A stretch of 44,121 bases of DNA from Planctomycetota bacterium (GCA_947484275.1 CANKOY010000028.1:1-44121), one strand, 5' to 3'; positions 8,445 to 17,595 are shown, counted from the stretch's first letter. Notes: generated from the letters alone by a model not told the origin. Translations and numbers: made by a program.

Positions 8445-10124
8445 ATGATTCGTTGGTCAGCATTGACGCTCTCCCTAGTGACGCTCGTTGGCGCCACGCC
8501 GCTCCTCCAGGCTCAGTCGAATTCCATTCCAGGGAGCGATGTCAAGCTAGGAATCCTCGGCGGGCTCCAGGTCTACGGCCACGGCGGCACCTATCCCAAT
8601 GGCTACACCGCCATGGCGATGGCGACGACCTCCTGCAATGTTGGCACGGTCAACGTTCCGTGGCTGAGCCCCATGAATGCCGACCATCCCCTGATCGCGT
8701 TCCTGGCGGTGCGCGAATCGAACGGTCGCATGGAGCAGATCTCGGACCGCAGCTACGTGAAGCACGGGTTCTACGCGCTGTCGGACAGCCAGTGCACTCC
8801 CTGCCAGAATCCGTCGAATGGCACCTTCCTGGGCATCGGCTGCTCGGACACCTACGGCACGGGCAACAATTCCGACCGGTATTACCTCGGGCCGCCGGAG
8901 GAGATCAATCCGTGGCTTGGTACGTGGGTTCCGGCCTGTTCCTACTTCGACCAGGGTGATCCGAGCGTGGGCGGCGGCGCTGCCTGCGACGGCAACCGCA
9001 GTCTCTCGGGCGCGATGGTAGCCGCGTTCCCCTTCGAGAAGCACCGCGTCGTCATCCAGGACGCGGATCTAGCGGTGACCAGTTCCACGTTCTACTACCA
9101 GGGTCAGTACGTCGTCCGCGGCGAGCCTGAGGCCAATCGCAACAACAACCTGGTCTCCAGCCGCATGTCGGTGGGTTGGAGCGGGTCGAGTTGGAGCATG
9201 ACTCAGAATGGCGGCACGGCGCTGGAGGGCTCCGTGCTGCAGCGCTGGAGCGGATCCACGCTGAGTTCCGCCGCCAACTTGCCCGACGACGGCCGCATCT
9301 ACGTCGGCGTGAAAGTCACCGGCCCCACGTCCGGCATGTACCACTACGAGTACGCCTTCCACAATCGCGACAATCAGCGCGGCATCGGCGCCTTCCGGAT
9401 TCCCAAGGTGGCGGCGGCGACGATCACCAACCTAGGTTTCTCCGACATTGACGGACTGCCCGGGACCGATTGGACGATCTCACAGAGCGCCACGGAGATC
9501 GCTTTCACCACGGCCAACAATCCCCTGAACTGGAACACGATCTACAACGTCTGGTTCGACTCCGACACCGCGCCTTTGGCGGACAACCTGACCCTGGATC
9601 AATTCTCGCCGGGCCCCGGCGCAGGCAGCTTCACAGTGGCGTCGAGCGCGCCGAAGGGAGCGCAGGCCTGCAACATCGGGCTCTTGGTGTACTGCACGCC
9701 GAAGTTCACTTCCCTGGGTTGCCTGCCGAACATCTCCGGCACCGGCACCCCGAGTGCCACGGCAAACACCGGTTTCCTCGTGAGCAGCACCGACATGAAC
9801 AACAACAAGCCGGGCCTCATGCTGTACACCAACGGCGGTCAGGCCGCGCTGCCTTTCCAGGGTGGCGTCCTGTGTGTCGGCAATCCGACCAAACGCTCCG
9901 TGGGGCTGAACTCGGGTGGATCGCCCTCGGGCCAAGACTGCACGGGCGTCTATTCGATTGACACCAACACCTTTGCCCAAGGGTTGCTCGGTGGAAATCC
10001 GGCGGCATACCTCCAGACGCCCGGTACGGTCGTGAACTCTCAATTCTGGGGTCGCGACAACGGCTTCCCCTTCCCGAACAACACGATGTTGTCGAACGGA
10101 TTGCAATTCACGATCTGCCAGTAG
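8445..10124 (+). CDS. Secreted protein with Cys-containing C-terminal domain shared with the 12148-15096 protease
   Basis: The ATG at 8445 is preceded by AAGGA at 8434-8438 and gives a clean signal peptide (MIRWSALTLSLVTLVGATPLLQAQ); an ATG at 8388 in frame lacks both. The mature protein of about 535 residues is rich in Gly, Asn, Ser, Thr and aromatic residues, as in beta-sandwich secreted proteins, and contains paired cysteines (CTPCQN, GIGCSDTYG). No catalytic motif is recognised. The last 150 residues begin NIGLLVYCTPKFTSLGCLP and include TGTPSATANTGF, NNNKPGLMLY, LPFQGGVLCVGNP, DCTGVYSID and a terminal FTICQ. The same pattern closes the metalloprotease at 12148-15096. I infer a surface attachment or sorting role for that domain. 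A strong hairpin follows the stop. Confidence 0.8.
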   Translation: MIRWSALTLSLVTLVGATPLLQAQSNSIPGSDVKLGILGGLQVYGHGGTYPNGYTAMAMATTSCNVGTVNVPWLSPMNADHPLIAFLAVRESNGRMEQISDRSYVKHGFYALSDSQCTPCQNPSNGTFLGIGCSDTYGTGNNSDRYYLGPPEEINPWLGTWVPACSYFDQGDPSVGGGAACDGNRSLSGAMVAAFPFEKHRVVIQDADLAVTSSTFYYQGQYVVRGEPEANRNNNLVSSRMSVGWSGSSWSMTQNGGTALEGSVLQRWSGSTLSSAANLPDDGRIYVGVKVTGPTSGMYHYEYAFHNRDNQRGIGAFRIPKVAAATITNLGFSDIDGLPGTDWTISQSATEIAFTTANNPLNWNTIYNVWFDSDTAPLADNLTLDQFSPGPGAGSFTVASSAPKGAQACNIGLLVYCTPKFTSLGCLPNISGTGTPSATANTGFLVSSTDMNNNKPGLMLYTNGGQAALPFQGGVLCVGNPTKRSVGLNSGGSPSGQDCTGVYSIDTNTFAQGLLGGNPAAYLQTPGTVVNSQFWGRDNGFPFPNNTMLSNGLQFTICQ

Positions 10125-10149
10125 GCGCCTCTCGGGCATAGGGAAACGA

Positions 10150-10185
10150 AGCGGGGCGGACCAGTGCGAACTGGTCCGCCCCGCT
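10150..10185. terminator. Perfect 16-bp stem-loop between convergent genes
   Basis: The arms 10150-10165 (AGCGGGGCGGACCAGT) and 10170-10185 are perfect reverse complements closed by a GCGA tetraloop. It sits 25 bases after the stop of the secreted-protein gene and 17 bases from the stop of the convergent NHL gene. The minus-strand side is followed by a short T-rich run (TTCGTTTC); the plus side is followed by CCTTGTCT. A bidirectional transcription terminator is the best reading. Confidence 0.8.
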
Positions 10186-10202
10186 CCTTGTCTAGCGACA
10201 CC

Positions 10203-11210
10203 TCAGCGCAGGCGCTCGAGCTTCGTCACGCGCCCTGTTGAGACCCAGTCCATCACGTACAAATTGCCCGCGGCGTCGAAGCGCACCGCATGCGGTGAAA
10301 CGAATTCGCCCACCTTGAAGCGCTCGGGTGCGACGCCGTTCTGAGCGCGCAGGCTCTCGTCGGGTTGATCGCACAATTGAGCGAGCAACTTGAAGTCCTT
10401 GTCGAACAGGGTCACGCGGCCGGCGAGGTCCGCCACGGCAAACACGTCACCGTGGCGCGTGAGGCCGCAGGGACGGCGCAGATCGCGGGCGATGACTTCG
10501 ATCAGCTTGCCCTCCAGGTCAAAGATCTGCAGTCGATGATTTTCGCGATCGGCGACAATCAGTCGTGCGGGAGTGTGGTCGGTGTCGAGCAACAACCCGT
10601 GCGGCGTCTGGAACTGGCCGGGTTCGGATCCCGGGCCGCCGAAGGACTTCAAGTAGCGCCGGTCCTTGTCGTAAACGTGCACCCAGGACTTGCCGTAACC
10701 GTCGGCGACGAACAGCCGGCCATCGGGCGCGAGCGCCACGGCGGTGGGGGCATACTCGGCCGCTGAGCTGTAGCTGCCGGACTCCTTGGGCCAGCCCAGG
10801 GTCCACTGAACCTCGCCGTCGAGCGTCGTGCCTACGACCTCGTGGCGCGACGTGTGCGCCAGGATCATGGACTGCGCGCCTGCGGCGCCATGGATCAACA
10901 TGCCGTGGGCGCCGCCGCGGAAGTCCTTGCCCCAGGCCTTGACGAATTTTCCGTCGGGTTCGAACACGAGGACGGCGTTCTCCGTGTCGGTGTTGACGTA
11001 GACCCTGCCGGCTGCATCGACGGCGATGCCCCCGTGGGTGTTTCCGAGTTTCATTTCCGGGGGCAGGCGCAGCCAGTTCCCTTGCCAGCGATAACTCAGG
11101 GGTGCCTGGCCAACGATCAAATCGGCCGCGGGCACCACGGGCGCCGGGACTGCGGGTTGTTGGAGCACGAAGGCCACGGAGAACGCGAGGAGCGAAGAAA
11201 TCAGGAGCAT
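10203..11210 (-). CDS. Secreted NHL-repeat six-bladed propeller protein
   Basis: The product is 335 residues with a signal peptide (MLLISSLLAFSVAFVLQQPAVPAP). NHL-type blades are visible: GGIAVDAAGRVYVNTDTENAVLVFEPDGKFVKAWG, TAVALAPDGRLFVADGYGKSWVHVYDKDRRYLKSFG (each split here only by eye), HGLLLDTDHTPARLIVADRENHR, and HAVRFDAAGNLYVMDWV. The layout matches bacterial NHL propellers, some of which resemble peptidyl-alpha-hydroxyglycine lyase, but no catalytic set can be assigned. It starts 8 bases after the TPR gene stop, with AGGA 6 bases before the ATG, so it is the last gene of the metalloprotease-TPR-NHL operon. A binding or scaffold function outside the inner membrane is inferred. Confidence 0.85.
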   Translation of the reverse strand: MLLISSLLAFSVAFVLQQPAVPAPVVPAADLIVGQAPLSYRWQGNWLRLPPEMKLGNTHGGIAVDAAGRVYVNTDTENAVLVFEPDGKFVKAWGKDFRGGAHGMLIHGAAGAQSMILAHTSRHEVVGTTLDGEVQWTLGWPKESGSYSSAAEYAPTAVALAPDGRLFVADGYGKSWVHVYDKDRRYLKSFGGPGSEPGQFQTPHGLLLDTDHTPARLIVADRENHRLQIFDLEGKLIEVIARDLRRPCGLTRHGDVFAVADLAGRVTLFDKDFKLLAQLCDQPDESLRAQNGVAPERFKVGEFVSPHAVRFDAAGNLYVMDWVSTGRVTKLERLR

Positions 11211-11218
11211 CGAGGATC

Positions 11219-12145
11219 CTAGTGGGAGACTTGCGGGTCGCGGAGAGCCGCGGCGAAACGGCGCGCCGTCTGTCGCGTCGAAAGTGCGAGGCTTGAGCTC
11301 GCCAGCCCCGTGAGTGTATCGATGGCACAGCTTGTTTCGCCGCAGGCCTCCAGGGCGCGGGCCAGTTCCATGCGCGCTCCATCGAGTTCTTCGGGGAGCT
11401 GCAGGTCTTGGATCGCCGCGTTGATCGAGGCTACGGCCGCGCGCGGGTCGCGCTGGGCCAGGCGGATTGAGCCCTCCGTGGCAGAAATTCGCGCCCGGTC
11501 GCCGCGGGAAATCTCCTCCTGCGCTGCGCGCGCAAGTCGCTCCCGCGCCAGGGCCACATCGCCGCGATCGATCGCCAAGCGGGCCAGCCGCTCATGGGCC
11601 CTTGCGGACCACGGCAACGACGCCTCCGCGGCCAGTGCGCTGAACTCCGCTTCGCTGCCCTCATTCGCCCCCAGGCGCAGCAGACGATCGGCGCGCTCGA
11701 ATCGCCCAGGCAAATCGTCGCTCGCCAGCGTGACCTGGGCGGACTCGTCCCGAGCCGCGGCCATGGCCAAACCCAGCCATTCCATCGCAAGGTCCTCGTC
11801 TAGCGCTCCATGGCGGCGCGCGATCAGAGTGCCGTTTGCGGAGAAGACACACAGGGCAAGTCGACTCTCACCCGCGATGCGCGCCTCAGGGGCGGAGAGC
11901 AAAATGCGCTCGGCTTGCGGGCGCAGGCGTCCAAGGGCGCGCTCGACGGCCACTCGCGTCTCGTCTCCCAAGGGCAGGTCCCGCGCAGCCACCAGTACCA
12001 CGAGTGCACGCCCGCATCCGCGGAGCGACTCGAGGTCCGTTCCCCATGCCACCGCGCTCCTGCGCGGCGCAAGCAGCCAAAGCAAGCACGCGCCGAACAG
12101 GATCAGGCTGCGCGGCAGCGTGAGGAAGCGAAGCGCTTTCGCCAA
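11219..12145 (-). CDS. Membrane-anchored protein with TPR-like C-terminus
   Basis: The frame is open upstream into the metalloprotease gene, but that part is an overlap shadow. The best start is the TTG at 12145, 2 bases after the metalloprotease stop (a CTG at 12151 overlapping that stop is an alternative), giving about 308 residues. An N-terminal membrane helix (LPRSLILFGACLLWLLA) is followed by a domain of about 100 residues (GRALVVLVAARDLPLGDETRVAVERAL ... LALCVFSANGTLIARRHG) that resembles a thioredoxin-like fold without a CxxC, then helical repeats with TPR character (SARAHERLARLAIDRGDVALARERLARAA). It is the middle gene of a three-gene minus-strand operon. The function is unknown; a link to processing or handling of the protease is inference from position only. 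Confidence 0.7.
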   Translation of the reverse strand: MAKALRFLTLPRSLILFGACLLWLLAPRRSAVAWGTDLESLRGCGRALVVLVAARDLPLGDETRVAVERALGRLRPQAERILLSAPEARIAGESRLALCVFSANGTLIARRHGALDEDLAMEWLGLAMAAARDESAQVTLASDDLPGRFERADRLLRLGANEGSEAEFSALAAEASLPWSARAHERLARLAIDRGDVALARERLARAAQEEISRGDRARISATEGSIRLAQRDPRAAVASINAAIQDLQLPEELDGARMELARALEACGETSCAIDTLTGLASSSLALSTRQTARRFAAALRDPQVSH

Positions 12146-12147
12146 CT

Positions 12148-15096
12148 TCAGGGGCAGAACTTCACTTGCAGTCCATCGGAGAGTCCGACGCCGAAGGAGG
12201 ACGCGGAATCGCGGTACCAAGCTTGGAGGTACCAGGTTTGTCCTGCCATGCCGGCGTTGACGGCGATCGGCATGTGCGCATAGCCGAACACATCTGTCAG
12301 GAATGTTCCGTGGCGGACCACGGGGGGAGCGAGGCACAGGGTGCCACCGGAGAAGGGCGTCGCGTTCGGACCCGCGCTGCTGCGCAAGAGAATGCCCGGC
12401 CGGTTCGGTACTCCCTCGCGAAGCTCCACGGCGAGGTTGGGAAGCGCCGCGCTCGGTGCGCCGGTCGACCGCAGCGTCGGCAGCCAGCCCAGGGAGTTCA
12501 TCTTGCCGACGCAGTAAGGCTGCGGATCCACGCAGCCCTGCCCGACGGCTGCGCGCGTCACGATCTGGATGTCGTCCACATTCCAGCCGCCGCGTTCGAC
12601 TTGTCCGTCGCTGCTCAGTTCGAAGCGAATCGTGGTGTTGGGATGGCCAGCGGCCACGGCCGTCAGGTCCAGTTCCATCTCCGTCCAGGCGCTGTCGATC
12701 AGGTCCGCGCCCGCGGGGTTCTGCCAGAGCACCTGCCCATTGACCACGATGCGCGCCGTGTCGTTCGGTGCGCCTTCAACAGTGAGCCAGCGCTGCAAGC
12801 GCAGGATCGGACGCGGGCAGTTCACGAGGTTGATCAGCGGCGATTGGATCCAGTTGGAACTGTTCGCGGAGTACAGACCATCACCGTTGCCCAGGCCGAG
12901 GTCCGTACCCCAGCAGCGCACGCCCGTGCGCGGGCCCTGGGGATCGCCTCCCTTTCCACGGGGAGTTTCGAAGTGCCAATCCACGGCGCCGCTGGAAGCG
13001 CCTGTCGTCCAAGTTGAGGCCACGCCTTCGAAGGTGTCACTGTAGAAAATGCGCTCGTCGCCCACGGCAAAGCGTTGAAGGGTTGCCGGTGCGCCTGTGG
13101 GAAAGAAGGCCGTGGCGGACTGGGCATCGGAGGCGCTGACGTAGTACTCGATCTTGGCTGGCGAAATCTGCCCGGGAATTGCTCCGGAGAACTGGTTCCC
13201 GCCCATGGCGGACATCGTGATCTGTTGGAAAGCGCCGCCATTGCTGCGCCAGAACAGCCTCGGGAGCGCAATCGGTGGCGCGAGATTGGCGCTGGCCTTG
13301 GCCGTGACAACGTACGGACCGACCTGGTCGATCGTGTTCGCCAGTTGCGTCACGTTGCTCAGGCTAACGGGCTTGCGCACGTACAACGGAAAGCCCTGGT
13401 CCGCGAAGCCCTGATCGATGTCTGTGTAGTGCGGCGTCCCGTTGTCGATGTCGCCGTCGTCGTCGTCGAGCACCAGCCAGTGGGTGCGGACAATGGTCTT
13501 GATCTGGCCGTCGTTGTAGGCGTTCATCCAACTGCTGAACAACAGATCCGCGGTCATCGAACCCGCGCTGGCGCCGAGCGAGTTCTTCAAGCGCACACGC
13601 AGCTTCCACAGGGCGCCCATGAGGACTTCGCCGTCGGCGTGCACCCCGCCGTAGCAGCCTCCGTTTGCGTCGCCGCAGAACATGCGCGTGTTGAGTCCGC
13701 TGCGGATATTGCCGCCGCCGCCGAAGAAATTTTCGCCCACGATGGGCTGATCGGTCAGGTACGTGGCCCAGGTGTCCGCGTTGCCTTCGCCGAATCCATC
13801 GGCACCGTTGCCCGAGGAGTAGCGCGCGTTGAACCAGTGCCCCATCTCATGGGCGACGACCGTGGAGTAGGCCGTGTTCACGCAACCGCCTCCGGCACTG
13901 AAAAAAGTGACCGAGTTGCCGTTGTAGAACGCGTTGCAGGTGGAGTTCTGATTGAGATTCGAGGTCGCGTCAAAGTCGGCCGTGGCGTCGGCCGGATTGA
14001 CGCCGCGGACGAAGTCGCGCATGCGACCGATCCAGTACATCGAGTTGGCTTCCGCCGTATACAAAGCCTGGGCCGGAGAGTTCATCAGGATCGCGTTGCC
14101 GCTGGGACTCGCGAGCGTGACCTGCGACACATAGACCGGCACCTGGGCGTTCGTCGAAGTCGTGAATGGCCCGTCGAAGCTGACGCTGACGTTCAGGGGC
14201 GCCGTGGCACCGACGATGTTGAAATTGCCATTGGCGTCGGTGACCGCCGAGCCCTGGGCGCTTTGAACCTGCACATGGGCCAGGGGCAACTGAATCGTCG
14301 GATTCGTGGGGATATCGGGCAGCACCCCCGGTGTCAGGAGTGTCGCCACGTTGCCCGAGACATCACAGCGATGCACCAGCTCCTCGCGGCTGGTGAGCGA
14401 GAGGTCGTCGTCCGCGAGCCGCAGCAAGAGTCCGCGCGGAACGCCGTCGTCGCCCTGGCCGAAGACCTCGATCTCCCAGGCCAGCCGACCCTGAGCGCTG
14501 CCCTCGGCCACGACCACGTCGATAACCAAGCGCGGGTCGCTGCTTGCTAGGCCGGCGCTGCCGTTGAGTCCAAGAAAAGTGCGCTCGGCCTGCTCGCGGA
14601 CACGGACGCCCTCTCGGATCGCCGCGGTACGCGCGTTGCTGCCGGAGGAGAGTGCCGTGGAGTCGATCGAGAGCCCGCGTCCGTCGAGATCCATGAGCAC
14701 GTGCACGCTCGCTCCAACGACGCGAAGACCGCCGATGCGTTGGTGGAAATTCGCGGTGTACTTGTCGCTGGATCCCGCGTTCGAGAGCGGCAGGAACAGC
14801 GCGCCATCTTCCACGAGTGTTGCCGGATCAATGCCGAGCAGTTTCGCAGCCTCGCTGATGAGATCGCGCGCCCGCAGCAGGGCTGCGCGATCGTCGTGAA
14901 GGCGCGCCGCGGCTGCCGTGCGTCCGCCGTAGAGGAAGCGCACCTGACCACGCTGCGGGTCGGACTCGGCGCGCCATGCGCTCCCATGGGTTTCTTGCCA
15001 CGCTCCGAGCGCGGCTTGAAGATCGAGCGTTTCCTGGGCGCTGCCCATCACGGACAGGCTGGCGAAGAGGGCTAGGCGCAGGGCGGCGTGGAGCAT
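12148..15096 (-). CDS. Secreted fungalysin-like (M36) zinc metalloprotease
   Basis: The product is 982 residues with a signal peptide (MLHAALRLALFASLSVMGSAQ). An N-terminal propeptide-like region (about 22-200) contains FTP-like features such as YTANFHQRIGGLRVVGASVHV. The catalytic domain carries H416-E-M-G-H420 followed by E437 in GFGEGNADTW, the HExxH...E zinc site of M36 peptidases, and downstream VHADGEVLMGALWKLR, which matches the conserved M36 VH.xGE motif. Then come a carbohydrate-binding or Ig-like region (about 585-690), a jelly-roll-like segment with WTTGASSGAVDWHFETP (about 690-860), and a C-terminal domain starting QGCVDPQPYCVGKMNSLG that matches the end of the 8445-10124 protein. 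The enzyme is probably secreted and surface-retained, for protein degradation or processing. It is first in an operon with the TPR and NHL genes. Confidence 0.9.
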   Translation of the reverse strand: MLHAALRLALFASLSVMGSAQETLDLQAALGAWQETHGSAWRAESDPQRGQVRFLYGGRTAAAARLHDDRAALLRARDLISEAAKLLGIDPATLVEDGALFLPLSNAGSSDKYTANFHQRIGGLRVVGASVHVLMDLDGRGLSIDSTALSSGSNARTAAIREGVRVREQAERTFLGLNGSAGLASSDPRLVIDVVVAEGSAQGRLAWEIEVFGQGDDGVPRGLLLRLADDDLSLTSREELVHRCDVSGNVATLLTPGVLPDIPTNPTIQLPLAHVQVQSAQGSAVTDANGNFNIVGATAPLNVSVSFDGPFTTSTNAQVPVYVSQVTLASPSGNAILMNSPAQALYTAEANSMYWIGRMRDFVRGVNPADATADFDATSNLNQNSTCNAFYNGNSVTFFSAGGGCVNTAYSTVVAHEMGHWFNARYSSGNGADGFGEGNADTWATYLTDQPIVGENFFGGGGNIRSGLNTRMFCGDANGGCYGGVHADGEVLMGALWKLRVRLKNSLGASAGSMTADLLFSSWMNAYNDGQIKTIVRTHWLVLDDDDGDIDNGTPHYTDIDQGFADQGFPLYVRKPVSLSNVTQLANTIDQVGPYVVTAKASANLAPPIALPRLFWRSNGGAFQQITMSAMGGNQFSGAIPGQISPAKIEYYVSASDAQSATAFFPTGAPATLQRFAVGDERIFYSDTFEGVASTWTTGASSGAVDWHFETPRGKGGDPQGPRTGVRCWGTDLGLGNGDGLYSANSSNWIQSPLINLVNCPRPILRLQRWLTVEGAPNDTARIVVNGQVLWQNPAGADLIDSAWTEMELDLTAVAAGHPNTTIRFELSSDGQVERGGWNVDDIQIVTRAAVGQGCVDPQPYCVGKMNSLGWLPTLRSTGAPSAALPNLAVELREGVPNRPGILLRSSAGPNATPFSGGTLCLAPPVVRHGTFLTDVFGYAHMPIAVNAGMAGQTWYLQAWYRDSASSFGVGLSDGLQVKFCP

Positions 15097-15279
15097 GGTG
15101 AGACAGACCTGGACAGGGTGGGGGCGGACACCTAGAGCCTAACCGCCCGCTCGCCGAGCGGACCTCGCCGACTCAGATTTGCCGGGCCTGGGAGCCGGTG
15201 AAAAAAATGCCCACTCGGCCTCGGGCGATGTGCCTCCCGACCGGGACGATTTCAACGGACTTCGAGGCAGCGATCCGGG

Positions 15280-17115
15280 CTACTTCGTCGTCGCGCCCTG
15301 CAACCCGGATTCTTCGCCAGGATTCGCGTAGCGTTCCAACTCCAGCTGGTGCTGACGGTCGTGGAGCTCCCGGTAGCGGCCGCCCTGGGCGTAGAGTTCG
15401 CCGTGGGTGCCGCGCTCCACGATTCTTCCCGCTTCGATCACCAGGATCTGGTCCGCGGCGCGAATCGTGGACAGGCGGTGGGCGATGACAAACGTCGTGC
15501 GCCGCTGACGCAGCGCGAAGAGACTCTTCTGGACCACGGCTTCGCTCTCGCTGTCGAGGCTGGAGGTGGCTTCGTCCAGGATCAAGATGCGCGGATCGGC
15601 GAGCAGCGCGCGCGCGATGGCGATGCGCTGACGCTGTCCCCCGGACAACTTCACTCCGCGTTCGCCCACCACCGTGTCGTAGCCCTTCTCGAAGCCGCGC
15701 ACGAATTCGTCGCAATAGGAAAGCCGCGCGGCATTCTCGATTTCCGTCCGCGTGGCGGCGGGACGCGAAAATGCGATGTTTTCCGCCACGGTGCCGTCGA
15801 AGAGGAAGTTCTCCTGGAGCACCACGCCCAGTTGTGCACGGTATTCGGACAGGCGCACCTGGGCGAGATCGTGGCCGTCCACGCACACGCGTCCCGACAG
15901 GGGCCGATTGAACGCCATGACCAAGCTGATCAAAGTGCTCTTTCCGCTGCCCGAGGAGCCCACCAGGGCGGTGGTTGTCCCGGCCTTGGCCGTGAGCGAT
16001 ATGTCGTGCAGCACAATGCGGCCGGGCTCGTACTCGAAGGAAACGTCTTCGAAACTGACCTCGCCGTTAATCGGAGGGCATGGCGCGCGCTCAGCATCCT
16101 GTTCGTCCTCCCGCGCCTGACCGCGGATCTCGCGGATGCGATCCAGACCGGCGAATGCCTCGGTGATCTGAGTGCCGATCGACGCGATCTCAATCACCGG
16201 AGCTGTCACCAGGCCGATGAACACGATGTAGAGCACGAATTCGCCGAGCGTCATTTCCCCGGCCAGGATCGCGTTTCCGCCCACAAGCGTCATGACCACC
16301 CCGAGGACGCCGAGCACGATCGTGCCGAAGGAAGTCAGGGCGGAGACCCCGGTCATGCCCTTCTTGATGTTGCCGAACAGCGTCTCGACGCCGCTGGCGA
16401 AGACGCGCTCTTCACCGGGCTCCGCGGTGTAGGCCTTGACCACGCGGATTCCGCCCAGAGTCTGGGTCAGGCGTCCGGTGATCTCGGATTGGATCTTGCC
16501 ACGCTCGCGGAATACGGGCCGCAGCTTGCGAAACGCGATCGCCATCACCGTTCCGAAAATCGCCAGCACGAGCAGCAGTGCGACCGTCAGCTTCCAGTTG
16601 ATCCAGAACAGTACGCCGATGGCGATCACCGCCGTGACCGAGCCGCCGACGAGTTGAACGAGGCCGGTTCCCACCAGATTCCGGATGCCCTCCGCATCGT
16701 TCATGATGCGCGAGATCAACACGCCGGTCTGGGTCGAATCGAAGGCGCGCACGGGCAGGTGCAACACGTGGCGTTGGACGTCCTTGCGGATCTCGTTGAT
16801 CACGCGCTGGGCGGCGACCCCGAGAATCTGGCTCAGGCCGTAGCCGGAAAACGCCTGGATCGCGGTGGCGACTCCGCCGGCGATGGCGATCGGCACGAGC
16901 AGGTCGTGCTTGCCTTGGCCGATCACGTCGTCGATCAGGAACTTCGACGTCGCCGGCAGCACCAGACCGCACAGGCGCGAGATCATCAGCAACACCAATC
17001 CGAGCATCAACCGACCGCGGGAGGCGTGGATCAGATCCCGGGCCTCGGCCCAGGCCGCGCGCGCGCTGACCTTGCGTTTCTTCGCGGGTCCAGAACTGGC
17101 CACCGGCTCGCTCAT
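15280..17115 (-). CDS. MsbA-like ABC exporter (membrane and ATPase fused)
   Basis: The product is 611 residues, the normal size for a half-transporter exporter. Residues about 35-330 hold six membrane helices (type IV ABC exporter fold; RLMLGLVLLMISRLCGLVLPA, LVQLVGGSVTAVIAIGVLFWI). The ATPase domain has Walker A GSSGSGKST (K392), Q-loop VLQENFLFDGTVAENIAF, signature LSGGQRQR, Walker B ILILDEATSSLDS and the H-loop IAHRLST, all intact, so it should be active. Homodimers of this family flip lipids, lipid A precursors or drugs across the inner membrane; the substrate cannot be told from sequence. It directly follows a DUF6526-like gene (4-base gap) on the same strand. Confidence 0.93.
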   Translation of the reverse strand: MSEPVASSGPAKKRKVSARAAWAEARDLIHASRGRLMLGLVLLMISRLCGLVLPATSKFLIDDVIGQGKHDLLVPIAIAGGVATAIQAFSGYGLSQILGVAAQRVINEIRKDVQRHVLHLPVRAFDSTQTGVLISRIMNDAEGIRNLVGTGLVQLVGGSVTAVIAIGVLFWINWKLTVALLLVLAIFGTVMAIAFRKLRPVFRERGKIQSEITGRLTQTLGGIRVVKAYTAEPGEERVFASGVETLFGNIKKGMTGVSALTSFGTIVLGVLGVVMTLVGGNAILAGEMTLGEFVLYIVFIGLVTAPVIEIASIGTQITEAFAGLDRIREIRGQAREDEQDAERAPCPPINGEVSFEDVSFEYEPGRIVLHDISLTAKAGTTTALVGSSGSGKSTLISLVMAFNRPLSGRVCVDGHDLAQVRLSEYRAQLGVVLQENFLFDGTVAENIAFSRPAATRTEIENAARLSYCDEFVRGFEKGYDTVVGERGVKLSGGQRQRIAIARALLADPRILILDEATSSLDSESEAVVQKSLFALRQRRTTFVIAHRLSTIRAADQILVIEAGRIVERGTHGELYAQGGRYRELHDRQHQLELERYANPGEESGLQGATTK

Positions 17116-17119
17116 GGGC

Positions 17120-17557
17120 TCACACGCGTTGGTGGTCTGCTTGCCAGTCCGTTACGCGGCGTTTAATGGCGTCCGGGTCGCTCAGTTCGCCTGCGATCAC
17201 CGCCTCGAACAGGCTCGGAAGTTCGCTGTCCGAGGCGAAGCGCAGCGCGATGGTCTGCTTGAGAGTCAAGCGCGCGAAGTCCGGGCGCCGAGTCGCGCCC
17301 AGCAGGCGCTCTAGGCGCGCGCCCATCTCCGCCCGGATCAGGCGATCCTGCACGGTCAGGTCCCCGGCGCGCACGCAGTACCAGGCGGTCAGGCTGGCGA
17401 GCGACAGCAGCAACACGGCCCCGTTCGTCAGGTTGGGCTCGCGGAACGTGGCCCAGCCCATCAGGCACGCGGCGGCCAGGATGCCCAGTCCCGCACCGGC
17501 ATAGGGAAGGGTGAAACCGCGCCGATGGTTGGCGTAGGACTGGGTCGGGTTCGACAT
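17120..17557 (-). CDS. Small two-helix membrane protein, DUF6526-like
   Basis: The product is 145 residues. The start SNPTQSYANHRRGFTLPY resembles the N-terminus of DUF6526 proteins (QxxxNHRRYVPLxH pattern). Two membrane segments follow (about 20-36 LGILAAACLMGWATF and 45-62 GAVLLLSLASLTAWYCV), then a charged cytoplasmic tail with RLIRAEMGARLERLLG and RPDFARLTLKQTIALRFASDSELP. The family has no established function. It lies 4 bases upstream of the ABC exporter and probably shares its transcript. The family assignment rests on memory of the pattern, so it is moderate. Confidence 0.75.
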   Translation of the reverse strand: MSNPTQSYANHRRGFTLPYAGAGLGILAAACLMGWATFREPNLTNGAVLLLSLASLTAWYCVRAGDLTVQDRLIRAEMGARLERLLGATRRPDFARLTLKQTIALRFASDSELPSLFEAVIAGELSDPDAIKRRVTDWQADHQRV

Positions 17558-17595
17558 GGAACTGGGCTGCGCTCGTTGGGCTCAGGGCAATGAAG

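Noticed and set aside
13075..14550. Long plus-strand open frame (491 codons) opposite the metalloprotease
   Set aside because: It mirrors a gene with clear zinc and family motifs; its product has irregular Val/Arg/His-rich composition and no domain. High GC makes such antisense frames common here.
15349..17166. 605-codon plus-strand frame opposite the ABC exporter
   Set aside because: The exporter on the other strand has all ABC motifs intact. The antisense product is rich in His, Asp and Gln without any recognisable fold.
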